A stretch of DNA of 14,417 nt from CAZVAO01 sp964625175. GTDB taxonomy: Bacteria; Bacillota; UBA994; PWPR01. Shown piece after piece: positions 1-6,324 of this stretch. The stretch spans positions 1 through 14,417 of the forward strand of contig CAZVAO010000059.1 of the NCBI GenBank assembly GCA_964625175.1, read 5' to 3'. Below the pieces are notes generated by a model. That model did no database searches. It was not told the origin of the DNA and saw nothing but the letters and a program-made list of their open reading frames with translations. Position numbers and translations under genes: made by a program. Numbering within the stretch: the first letter of the stretch is position 1; the number at the start of each line of letters is the position of its first letter.

Positions 1-105
1 TTGATATGACATGATATCGCCCCTATTTAGAAATTAAATCATCTACTATAATTTTAGTGAAGACATGACAAAATAAGAGCTCATCTCCATTTTTTAAAGA
101 TTATT

Positions 106-134
106 TTGCACGACTTTTAATACACCTTTATAGT
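106..134 (+). promoter_or_regulatory. Candidate sigma-70/SigA promoter, plus strand
   Basis: A TTGCAC box (106-111) and a TATAGT box (129-134) are separated by exactly 17 bases, close to the TTGACA/TATAAT consensus. It would start transcription near position 141, just before a Shine-Dalgarno-like AAGGAGGG at 143-150. This is the only plus-strand transcription signal I see. It comes from pattern matching in AT-rich DNA, so chance occurrence is possible. Confidence 0.3.
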
Positions 135-219
135 ATTCCATTAAGGAGGGTGGAATCCTTGTTGGTTTTTAGATTTTTTTTGTTTAGTTGGTCCCCAGAG
201 TGTTCCACACGGGGCAAGC

Positions 220-266
220 AGTTGGTTGGGTTGGGAAGAAATTTGCGCGCACCGTAGGCGTTTTAG
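220..266. repeat. Possible degenerate third copy of the 51-base intergenic repeat
   Basis: Starting with AGTTGGTT at 220, this stretch can be aligned, allowing several gaps, to the copy at 890-940. The AGTTGGTT-GGTT start, an AGAA-ATTT core, GCACC, and a final GTT followed by A/T-rich sequence recur in the same order. The indels make this much weaker than the ungapped match between 805-855 and 890-940, and it could be coincidence. Confidence 0.25.
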
Positions 267-555
267 TTTGGCATCCTTTTATACTTTCGACATTAAATTA
301 TCAATCTTGCTATTACCAACCCGAGGCCCTTAAGCCAACCTAGAAAGTAGTCTGAATTTTACCCATATATTTACTCATAAAAACCTTTACATTTCATTTG
401 AACCCCTATTTTGAACGTGACAACATGACATTAACTACAAATTCAAGTCGACATAAACCCTGTCCTTATTTTACGATTTGATTCCGATATTGCGCAGGAT
501 CTTCTGAGGACGAGTGTGATTTAAGCGTTTTATCAATACGTTTTGTCTTAAAAGT

Positions 556-593
556 TTTAAAATACAAAAAAACCACCTCTAATAAAGTGGTTT
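556..593 (-). terminator. Intrinsic terminator of tRNA-Pro
   Basis: Read on the minus strand, a 10-base-pair stem (arms 584-593 and 570-579, G-T pairs allowed) closes a four-base loop (580-583). A T-rich tail with seven T's precedes GTATTTT. The stem begins on the base right after the encoded CCA of the tRNA, so the mature 3' end must be cut at the foot of the hairpin. Confidence 0.8.
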
Positions 594-670
594 TGGTCGG
601 GATGGCAGGATTTGAACCTACGACCTCCTGACCCCCAGTCAGGCGCGCTACCAAACTACGCTACATCCCG
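594..670 (-). tRNA. tRNA-Pro (anticodon GGG)
   Basis: This 77-base tRNA folds into a full cloverleaf. The acceptor stem CGGGATG pairs with CATCCCG. The anticodon stem CCTGA/TCAGG encloses the loop CTGGGGG, giving anticodon GGG (reads CCC, and CCU by wobble). The T arm is GTAGG, TTCAAAT, CCTGC. The discriminator base is A and the CCA end is encoded (594-596). The gene stands alone downstream of pnp with its own promoter and an abutting terminator. A 62-residue reading frame that runs through it is an artefact. Confidence 0.97.
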
Positions 671-683
671 AAATAGCAAATGT

Positions 684-712
684 ATAATACCATACTGACA
701 CCATGATGTAAA
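684..712 (-). promoter_or_regulatory. Promoter of tRNA-Pro
   Basis: On the minus strand TTTACA (707-712) and TATTAT (684-689) are 17 bases apart, and TG lies one base before the -10 box (extended -10). Predicted initiation near 677 leaves a leader of only about 7 bases before the tRNA 5' end at 670, typical of independently transcribed tRNA genes. Confidence 0.7.
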
Positions 713-796
713 GACATTGCACAAGAATTGGGCGATAAGTTTCATTAGTCAGCGTATAATAAAGTGCACAAAAGTATATTAATGAAAGGTACTTTT

Positions 797-820
797 AGTT
801 GGACAGTTGGTCAGTTGGTC
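797..820 (+). repeat. Tandem 8-mer array AGTTGGNC, three units
   Basis: The units are AGTTGGAC (797-804), AGTTGGTC (805-812) and AGTTGGTC (813-820), followed by AGGG. Two related units (AGTTGGCT, AGTTGGTT) lie at 890-905, and single ones at 186-193 and 220-227. All are in the same orientation and all lie outside genes. The array forms the start of the larger 51-base repeat. Confidence 0.75.
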
Positions 821-855
821 AGGGCTATAATTTACCTCCTTACACAATCGTTAAA
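805..855 (+). repeat. 51-base direct repeat, copy A
   Basis: This stretch matches 890-940 at 40 of 51 positions without any gap; the copies start 85 bases apart. In order it contains two AGTTGG 8-mers, AGG, an A/T core ending in AATTTA, a C-rich part and an ACAATCGTTAAA-like end. Most substitutions are transitions. It lies in the pnp-tRNA gap and overlaps no gene. Confidence 0.75.
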
Positions 856-885
856 CCATTGTTGAACCATCGTTGAACTATCGTT
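842..885 (+). repeat. 11-base tandem array, four units
   Basis: Four consecutive 11-mers occur: ACACAATCGTT (842-852), AAACCATTGTT (853-863), GAACCATCGTT (864-874) and GAACTATCGTT (875-885). A fifth related unit, ATACAACCGTT, lies at 927-937 at the end of repeat copy B. The period is near one DNA helical turn, so all units would face the same side of the helix. Nothing identifies a binding protein. Confidence 0.75.
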
Positions 886-889
886 CTAA

Positions 890-940
890 AGTTGGCTAGT
901 TGGTTAGGTTTAGAATTTAGCACCCTATACAACCGTTAAA
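890..940 (+). repeat. 51-base direct repeat, copy B
   Basis: This is the ungapped partner of copy A at 805-855 (40 of 51 identical). It starts with AGTTGGCT and AGTTGGTT and ends with CGTTAAA, running into the A-tract that forms the T-tail of the pnp terminator on the opposite strand. Its last bases therefore overlap the terminator. Confidence 0.75.
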
Positions 941-972
941 AAAAGGTTAGAACCATATGGTCTAACCTTTTT
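938..972 (-). terminator. Strong intrinsic terminator after pnp
   Basis: A 12-base-pair stem (arms 961-972 and 940-951) is topped by a short inner CC/GG stem with one bulged base and an ATAT loop. On the minus strand it runs into seven T's (944-938). It lies about 25 bases after the pnp stop codon and marks the end of the long minus-strand transcription unit. Confidence 0.88.
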
Positions 973-996
973 CGTAATTACTAGTGGGTATGCGGT

Positions 997-3090
997 CTAC
1001 GACTGATTACGTCGGTCTTTGAGTAATTCCTTACGAGATAGTTTGATTTTACCTTGATCATCAATTCCTATGACTTTGACTTCAAGCATATCGCCAAGTT
1101 TAACAATATCTTCCGTCTTATTGACGCGCTGTAAATCAAGTTCTGAGATATGAACAAGCCCATCTTTACCTGGTAATAAGTTAATGAAAGCGCCGTAATT
1201 CTCGACACGTACGGCTTTACCTGTGTAAACTTCTCCAACTTTAACGTCTTTCGTCACCATCTCAATCATGGCAAGGGCTTCTGCTCCAGCTTCCTTACTT
1301 GTAGCGGCTACATAGACTGTTCCATCGTCTTGAATATCGATTTGAACATCGAATTCATCGATAATCTTATTGATGGTTTTGCCACCGGAGCCGATTAATA
1401 CTTTAATCTTATCGACTGGAATATTGATGACATACATACGTGGCGCATACGGCGACATATCTGGACGTGGTTCGCTAATTTCGGCATTCATGGTCTCAAG
1501 AATATGCAGACGACCAAGACGTGCACGTTCCAAGGTGCGCTTGAATAGATCCATCGTGATTCCACCAAGTTTAATATCCAATTGAATCGCGGTAACACCT
1601 TCAGTTGTTCCTGCCACTTTAAAGTCCATATCCCCATAATGATCTTCCAGACCTTGTATATCGGATAGAATTACCGTTCCAGTTGGTTCGACAATCAAGC
1701 CAAGTGCCAGTCCAGCAACAGGCCGCTTAATCGGAACCCCTGCATCCATTAGGGATAAGGAGCTGCCGCAAACACTGGCCATAGAAGAAGAGCCATTCGA
1801 TTCTAGAACTTCGGATACAACGCGAATTGAATAAGGGAAATCCTCTTCACTCGGTAATACTGGAATCAAAGCCTTGCGAGCTAAGGCGCCATGTCCGATA
1901 TCGCGGCGTTTAGGTCCGCGTAAGAAGCGAACTTCACCTGTGCTGAAAGGTGGGAAGTTATAGTGATGCATGTAGCGCTTACTCTCTTCAGCGCCGATAT
2001 CATCAAGTTTCTGACTATCCCCCATCGTACCTAAAGTGGTAACAGAAAGCACCTGTGTCTGACCACGCGTAAATAATCCTGTACCATGGGTTCGTGGCAG
2101 AATGCCTGTGCGGGCGCTTAAGGGGCGGATTTCGTCAATCTTACGTCCATCAACACGGATCCCCTCGTTAATAATCATCGCGCGCATGGCTTGTTTATTA
2201 ATTTTACCCAACAGATTATCAATATCATTATGATGATCAGGGAATTCTTCAGCCAAAGCTTCGAATACCACTTTTCGAACATTATTAACCGCTTCTTGTC
2301 GCTCAAGCTTATCAAAGACCCGTAAAGCCTGGTCCATTTGCGTTTCAGCTAGGGCATAAACCTTTTCTTTAAGACCTTCAGGCAACGCTGGGACAATAAC
2401 TTGCTTCTTAGGAAGGCCAACCGCTTCAATAATGGTCTCTTGGAATTCAATGAGGCTGATAATCTCTTCATGTGCGATTCTTACAGCTTCAATGATGTCA
2501 TCTTCAGCGACTTCATTGGCTTCCGTCTCAATCATCAGCACTTTGTCTTTAGTTCCAGCCACAAAGACGTGCATATCACTGTGCTCGCTCTGTTTAATCG
2601 TTGGGTTGATAATAAAATCGCCATTAACGCGGCCAATAATGACAGAGGCGATCACCGTGTTAAACGGAATATCGGAAATTCCTAATGCGATTGAAGCACC
2701 TAGCAGGCTAACAATATCTGGTGTATTGTCTTGATCAACAGATAGAACCGTTGCAATTATTTGCACATCATTGCGATAAGTGCTCGGAAATAGTGGTCGA
2801 ATACTCCGATCGATAATACGACAATTCAAGATTGCCTGTTCACTCGCACGACCTTCACGCCGTAACCAGCCACCAGGAATCTTACCAATAGCGTACATAC
2901 GCTCTTCAATGTCAACAGTTAGTGGGAAGAAATCCGTCCCCTCCCGTGCTTCATCTGATGCCGTTGCTGTTACTAATACGACCGTATCGTCGAATCGAAC
3001 TAATGCAGCACCATTCGCTTGTTTTGCAACCTCGCCTACCTCAACGGATAGCTTTCGGCCGCTTAAAGTGGTGTTAAAAACTCTTTTCAT
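997..3090 (-). CDS. pnp: Polyribonucleotide nucleotidyltransferase (PNPase)
   Basis: This 697-residue exoribonuclease degrades RNA 3' to 5' by phosphorolysis, releasing nucleoside diphosphates, and works as a trimer. The order is complete: first RNase PH domain (about 1-140), helical linker domain, second RNase PH domain (about 305-535), KH domain with a GSGG loop (567-570) and S1 domain (about 618-686). Catalytic-site residues are visible: RRD at 395-397 and GDMDFK at 486-491, with the aspartates and lysine expected in PNPase. The start chosen is the second ATG of an ATGATG pair, six bases after GGAGG; the frame stays open eight codons upstream, but those residues are unlike the family. pnp follows rpsO as in most bacteria, with a strong hairpin between them, and ends at a strong terminator. 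Confidence 0.97.
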   Translation of the reverse strand: MKRVFNTTLSGRKLSVEVGEVAKQANGAALVRFDDTVVLVTATASDEAREGTDFFPLTVDIEERMYAIGKIPGGWLRREGRASEQAILNCRIIDRSIRPLFPSTYRNDVQIIATVLSVDQDNTPDIVSLLGASIALGISDIPFNTVIASVIIGRVNGDFIINPTIKQSEHSDMHVFVAGTKDKVLMIETEANEVAEDDIIEAVRIAHEEIISLIEFQETIIEAVGLPKKQVIVPALPEGLKEKVYALAETQMDQALRVFDKLERQEAVNNVRKVVFEALAEEFPDHHNDIDNLLGKINKQAMRAMIINEGIRVDGRKIDEIRPLSARTGILPRTHGTGLFTRGQTQVLSVTTLGTMGDSQKLDDIGAEESKRYMHHYNFPPFSTGEVRFLRGPKRRDIGHGALARKALIPVLPSEEDFPYSIRVVSEVLESNGSSSMASVCGSSLSLMDAGVPIKRPVAGLALGLIVEPTGTVILSDIQGLEDHYGDMDFKVAGTTEGVTAIQLDIKLGGITMDLFKRTLERARLGRLHILETMNAEISEPRPDMSPYAPRMYVINIPVDKIKVLIGSGGKTINKIIDEFDVQIDIQDDGTVYVAATSKEAGAEALAMIEMVTKDVKVGEVYTGKAVRVENYGAFINLLPGKDGLVHISELDLQRVNKTEDIVKLGDMLEVKVIGIDDQGKIKLSRKELLKDRRNQS

Positions 3091-3134
3091 CATTTCCCTC
3101 CTACATTCTTCCATCTTCTTGTATCCTTGTATGT

Positions 3135-3158
3135 AAAAAGCGGGGAACGCCCCGCTTT
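3135..3158 (-). terminator. Hairpin between rpsO and pnp (terminator or processing site)
   Basis: A perfect 9-base-pair GC-rich stem (AAAGCGGGG with CCCCGCTTT) closes a four-base loop and is followed on the minus strand by TTTTTACA. It lies 18 bases after the rpsO stop and about 45 before the pnp start. I see no good promoter between it and pnp, so pnp is probably transcribed by partial read-through. The equivalent place in Escherichia coli holds the rpsO terminator and RNase III processing sites; the parallel is inference. Confidence 0.75.
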
Positions 3159-3175
3159 AGGATATCTAAACAAAT

Positions 3176-3445
3176 CTATCTACGTAGACCTAATCGACTG
3201 ATTAAATTACGATAACGCTCCAAATCCGTATGGTGCAAGTAATTGAGCAAACGACGACGCTGACCGATCATCTTATACATACCACGACGTGAGTGAACAT
3301 CCTTTTTGTGAACTTTAAGATGTGCAGTGAGCTCTTTAATCTGCTCTGTAATAATTGCTACTTGAACTTCAGGCGAGCCGGTATCCGTTTCATGTACGCG
3401 ATATTCAGCAATTACAGCTTGTTTCTTTTCATTTGATAGTGCCAT
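3176..3445 (-). CDS. rpsO: 30S ribosomal protein S15 (uS15)
   Basis: This 89-residue protein is the usual length of S15. It binds the three-way junction of 16S rRNA helices 20-22 early in 30S assembly and contributes to a bridge with the 50S subunit. Family hallmarks are visible: the segment HETDTGSPEVQ near residues 19-29, the central HKKDVHSRRGM, and the final RYRNLISRLGLRR. The start is the ATG of MALSNEKK, eight bases after GGAGG; an in-frame ATG five codons upstream overlaps that site and is rejected. It has its own promoter inside the end of ribF and a short leader, fitting the autoregulation known for S15 in several bacteria. Confidence 0.97.
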   Translation of the reverse strand: MALSNEKKQAVIAEYRVHETDTGSPEVQVAIITEQIKELTAHLKVHKKDVHSRRGMYKMIGQRRRLLNYLHHTDLERYRNLISRLGLRR

Positions 3446-3523
3446 TTTTCTAGCCTCCATATTTTATTCTTAGCCATAATCCGCGCCAGCGTCGGAGCAA
3501 CGCTTAGCCCAGGTTTGGCCGCA
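3446..3523 (-). promoter_or_regulatory. rpsO 5' leader, candidate S15 autoregulatory region
   Basis: The predicted transcript start near 3523 leaves a GC-rich leader of about 78 bases before the rpsO ATG. It contains a hairpin (AGCGT/ACGCT arms, 3500-3504 and 3488-3492) and the heptamer GGCTAAG twice. S15 represses its own translation through leader RNA in several phyla, but the leaders differ between lineages. I cannot show that this one forms the required junction. Confidence 0.35.
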
Positions 3524-3529
3524 CTCAAT

Positions 3530-3558
3530 ATTGTACCATTAGCTATTTGATTTGTAAA
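3530..3558 (-). promoter_or_regulatory. Promoter for rpsO (and pnp) within the ribF 3' end
   Basis: TTTACA (3553-3558) and TACAAT (3530-3535) are 17 bases apart on the minus strand, with TG one base before the -10 box (extended -10). The -35 box lies inside the last ribF codons. No terminator separates ribF from rpsO, so rpsO probably receives both read-through and this internal initiation. Confidence 0.6.
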
Positions 3559-4480
3559 TATTATTAACCGGATTTAGTTGAGTTATTTGAGCGATATCTT
3601 GCTTAAGCTGTTCAGTAAGTGCTGTAACGCTTTCAAACTTATGCTCAGGCCTTAAATACTGTGTAAACTCAACATTTATCAGCTGACCATAGATCGTTTC
3701 AGAGAAATCCAATATATGCACTTCCACGGTTGACTGGCGATTGCCAAATGTAGGGTTAGACCCGATGCTAATCGCTGCATTATTGCTGCCTACAATGCCA
3801 GCGTAGACCCCGTTTTTGGGTATCAACTTATCTCTAACAACCAAGATATTAGCAGTAGGAAAACCGAGTTCATGTCCCCTATGGTAGCCATAAACAACTT
3901 CCCCACAAACACTATAATGACGTCCCAAAGCGCGATTAGCATGTTGAATCTGCCCCGTTCGAATCATTTCTCTAATGAGGGTACTACTAATTTCTTGATA
4001 ACTATCCTGTAGATAAACAGGTTCAACAATAAACGGTTGGTAGTTATACGCACTAGCTAGAGTCAACAAAGTGTTACAATGTCCACTTGCTTTATTGCCA
4101 AATTTGAAATTAAAGCCAACAACGATATGCTTTATTTTAAGATGGCTTGTGATTAGATTAATAAATTCCTCTGGTTCTAAACAAGCAATTGTTTCACCAA
4201 AAGGCATCTGAAGCCAATAATCGATACCCTGCTCGGTTAGAATTCGTTTAATTTCATCATCTGTTGTTAAACGAGGGACACTTTTTTCAGTAAAAAAAGC
4301 CGAAGGATGCGGATTAAAATTCATTAGGGCCAACACCGTTTTATGTTGTTCTTTCAGCTCTTTAGCTTGCTGAATTAAGGCCATATGCCCACGGTGAAGT
4401 CCATCAAAGTTGCCAATTACTAATGTGATATGTACGTTTTCGATAGCCTGTAAGTCTGTCCATTGAGTTAAGTGTTGCAT
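3539..4480 (-). CDS. ribF: Bifunctional riboflavin kinase / FAD synthetase
   Basis: This 313-residue cytosolic enzyme phosphorylates riboflavin to FMN and then adenylylates FMN to FAD. The N-terminal nucleotidyltransferase domain shows GNFDGLHRGH (23-32, the HxGH-type nucleotide-binding motif) and ISSTLIR (163-169). The C-terminal riboflavin kinase domain shows GFPTAN (205-210), NGVYAG (222-227) and EVHILDF (252-258), which carries the catalytic glutamate. The length is usual for the family (about 310). The ATG lies 15 bases after truB; GGCGGTGATC just upstream is one mismatch from the ideal ribosome binding site. truB-ribF-rpsO is a very common bacterial order. In Bacillus subtilis the orthologue is called ribC. 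Confidence 0.96.
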   Translation of the reverse strand: MQHLTQWTDLQAIENVHITLVIGNFDGLHRGHMALIQQAKELKEQHKTVLALMNFNPHPSAFFTEKSVPRLTTDDEIKRILTEQGIDYWLQMPFGETIACLEPEEFINLITSHLKIKHIVVGFNFKFGNKASGHCNTLLTLASAYNYQPFIVEPVYLQDSYQEISSTLIREMIRTGQIQHANRALGRHYSVCGEVVYGYHRGHELGFPTANILVVRDKLIPKNGVYAGIVGSNNAAISIGSNPTFGNRQSTVEVHILDFSETIYGQLINVEFTQYLRPEHKFESVTALTEQLKQDIAQITQLNPVNNIYKSNS

Positions 4481-4495
4481 AAGATCACCGCCAAA

Positions 4496-5353
4496 TTAAA
4501 TAAAAACTTTAAAAGGATGAAACCGATCACTTTGTCCCTGGCGAGCTGCCAGAGCAAATAGTTCTCCTTTTTCATCAAACAAAGCCACTTGAGCTTCATT
4601 CTTTGCCGCAACATATTGAAGCGTTTTACCATTTCTAATATCAATAATTTCTTGATTATTACATTGTTTTTGGGGCCAATTTTCAACTGCTTTAGCGAGT
4701 GGGTGAAGCTGCGTTGGTAAATCGCTCAAAAGACTACAATTTGCCAACGTAAAGCTCCCAACAGCCGTGCGCAAGAGAAATGACATACAACCAACTGTAC
4801 CTGCCCTAAAGGCAATATCACTGCATAGCGAACGAATATAGGTTCCTGATGAGCACTTTACATCAAATATCAGTTTCTGATTCTGAGGATCAAAATAGAC
4901 AAGCTCGCAGGATTTTATTGTGATGGGTCGCGCTGGCCGCTCTATGACTTCACCCTTACGGGCTAATTCATACAGTTTTTTTCCACCTATTTTAATTGCT
5001 GACGTCATGGGTGGAATCTGACTGCTCTCGCCTACAAAGCTTGTGAGAATTTTTTGCCACGCTGCTTCATTGAGGTCTGGAACTTTTGCCTCTTGTGTTA
5101 TAGGGCTAAAGTGATCCAATGTATCGGTCGTATAACCGAGTGAAAGCTCCGCACGATATTGTTTAAAGCCATCTTGTAAATACGAAATTAAACGGGTTCC
5201 TTTACCAATGCCGAGTACAAGAACACCCGATGCTCCAGGGTCAAGCGTACCCGCATGGCCAACTTTACGCGTTCGATAAATGCGCCGTGCCCAATTCACC
5301 ACATCATGCGAAGAAATACCAGGCGGCTTATTTATAGCGATAAAACCATCCAT
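4496..5353 (-). CDS. truB: tRNA pseudouridine-55 synthase TruB
   Basis: This 285-residue enzyme converts U55 in the T loop of nearly all tRNAs to pseudouridine. The N-terminus (GFIAINKPPGISSHDVV) and the motif GHAGTLDPGASGVL are diagnostic; the catalytic aspartate is residue 38. The later segment KCSSGTYIRSL, which helps form the active site, is also present. The C-terminal part (from about 230) is weakly conserved, as usual. The ATG lies two bases after the nrnA stop, with AGGA eight bases upstream inside the nrnA end, so the two are translationally coupled. TruB also acts as a tRNA chaperone in Escherichia coli. Confidence 0.96.
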   Translation of the reverse strand: MDGFIAINKPPGISSHDVVNWARRIYRTRKVGHAGTLDPGASGVLVLGIGKGTRLISYLQDGFKQYRAELSLGYTTDTLDHFSPITQEAKVPDLNEAAWQKILTSFVGESSQIPPMTSAIKIGGKKLYELARKGEVIERPARPITIKSCELVYFDPQNQKLIFDVKCSSGTYIRSLCSDIAFRAGTVGCMSFLLRTAVGSFTLANCSLLSDLPTQLHPLAKAVENWPQKQCNNQEIIDIRNGKTLQYVAAKNEAQVALFDEKGELFALAARQGQSDRFHPFKVFI

Positions 5354-5355
5354 AT

Positions 5356-6324
5356 TTATTGTCCTAGATATTTCTGGGTAAATGTGACAACATCTTCTAC
5401 AACTTCAGTGAGTTTGCCGTCAATGGAGCAGCCGGAAGCCAGTTTATGACCACCGCCACCGAAATGACGAGCGACATAGCTGATATCAATGCCGGGTTCA
5501 GAGCGCAGGCTAATATTAACCGAATCTGGTTCTATTTCAATAAATAACAAAGAAACCCGAACTTCGCCAATCCCCCGCAAATAATTGACAAGTTCCGGAA
5601 GCTCAGCATTAGAGATTTTATGATGTTCCATGAGATCGTATTCAATCGTCATCGTTGCTATAAGGCCAGTGAATTGGACCGTTTTTAAGGCATCTCGAAG
5701 AAAATTAAAGGCCTTAAGGCTCATTGAATCTAATATTCTCGCCATAATAGCATGGGGTTGAATATCAAATTTCACCAATTCAGAAGCAATAAGGTGCACT
5801 TCACTTGTTGTATTACTGTATTTAAATCCGCCTGTATCCCCTACAATTGCTGTATAGAGGGCCTCTGCAATTCTCTGATTCAAAACGACTTTATTTTCTG
5901 CAAAAAGTCTATAGAGCATTTGACCAGTTGCGGCAGCTGTATCATCATGGATGTTGCTTGAACCAAATAACGTGTTTCCAGGGTGATGATCAATATTTAA
6001 TAGTGGAAAATTCCATAAGACAGCATCTGAATTAAACATCGTGCGCTCTTGGTCACTACAATCCAGAACGATCGCTGCTTGATAGTTATCTGAAACGGTA
6101 ATAACCCGACGTTCCATTAGCTCTGAATCTTCTAATAGAAACTTCAGTTTGGCCGGAACATCATTACTAAATTGAAGATAGGCATCTTTGCCTAAGCCTC
6201 TCAAGCATCGATACATGGCCACTAATGAGCCAATCGCATCGGCATCTGGTCGTTCGTGAGTCACCACTACAATCTTATCATAGGCCTCAATAAATGATTT
6301 AAACGGATTAATGTGGCTCATCAT
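5356..6324 (-). CDS. nrnA: DHH-family bifunctional oligoribonuclease / pAp phosphatase NrnA
   Basis: This protein of about 322 residues belongs to the DHH/DHHA1 family. Members degrade 2-5 nucleotide RNAs and often dephosphorylate 3'-phosphoadenosine 5'-phosphate, replacing Orn in many Gram-positives. All metal-binding motifs are visible: RPDADAIGS (25-33), VLDCS (86-90), IDHH (111-114) and GDTGGFKYSN (162-171). The C-terminal DHHA1 substrate loop is GGGGHKLASG (289-298). The frame is open to 6363, but MMSH (6324) or the next ATG (6321) fits best, 5-8 bases after AGGT; the upstream residues are unlike the family. It overlaps the end of rbfA by 17 bases. The rbfA-nrnA-truB order is common in Clostridia-like genomes. 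Confidence 0.93.
   Translation of the reverse strand: MMSHINPFKSFIEAYDKIVVVTHERPDADAIGSLVAMYRCLRGLGKDAYLQFSNDVPAKLKFLLEDSELMERRVITVSDNYQAAIVLDCSDQERTMFNSDAVLWNFPLLNIDHHPGNTLFGSSNIHDDTAAATGQMLYRLFAENKVVLNQRIAEALYTAIVGDTGGFKYSNTTSEVHLIASELVKFDIQPHAIMARILDSMSLKAFNFLRDALKTVQFTGLIATMTIEYDLMEHHKISNAELPELVNYLRGIGEVRVSLLFIEIEPDSVNISLRSEPGIDISYVARHFGGGGHKLASGCSIDGKLTEVVEDVVTFTQKYLGQ

Larger units (their letters stand above)
1..555. other. Gene-free left flank with scattered repeat and hairpin sequence
   Basis: No reading frame here resembles a known protein, and no standard structured RNA (tmRNA, RNase P RNA, SRP RNA, 6S) is recognisable by eye. The stretch is AT-rich with a more GC-rich island at about 186-260. 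That island holds two AGTTGG-type 8-mers (186-193 and 220-227), a bulged hairpin (CCCC 193-196 with GGGG 211-214; GTGT 200-203 with ACAC 207-210) and a G-rich run at 220-234. A promoter-like site (106-134) and a Shine-Dalgarno sequence (143-150) precede a 32-codon TTG-start frame at 159-257, discussed as a finding. A neighbouring gene may begin or end beyond the window edge. Confidence 0.6.

Noticed and set aside
1..20. GATAT...ATATC inverted repeat at the window edge
   Set aside because: Five-base A/T-rich arms are expected by chance, and the context is cut by the window edge.
220..234. G-quadruplex in the G-rich run
   Set aside because: Only GG or GGG tracts are present, so at most a weak two-layer structure; not enough to call.
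425..481. Short plus-strand frame ATGACATTAACT...
   Set aside because: Only 18 codons, no ribosome binding site, no promoter.
466..654. 62-codon minus-strand frame starting inside tRNA-Pro
   Set aside because: It reads through the tRNA and its terminator; the VGSNPAIPT-type peptide is the well-known artefact of translating a tRNA T arm.
594..670. tRNA-Pro as an integration site of a mobile element
   Set aside because: No copy of the tRNA 3' end elsewhere in the window, and no integrase or phage gene is seen.
831..842. Perfect TAAGGAGGTAAA Shine-Dalgarno-like sequence on the minus strand within repeat copy A
   Set aside because: No ATG, GTG or TTG follows at usable distance, and the frames close within a few codons; copy B has lost the motif.
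2401..2734. Plus-strand frames of 94 and 100 codons inside pnp
   Set aside because: They are antisense shadows of a strongly conserved gene, without binding sites or family resemblance.
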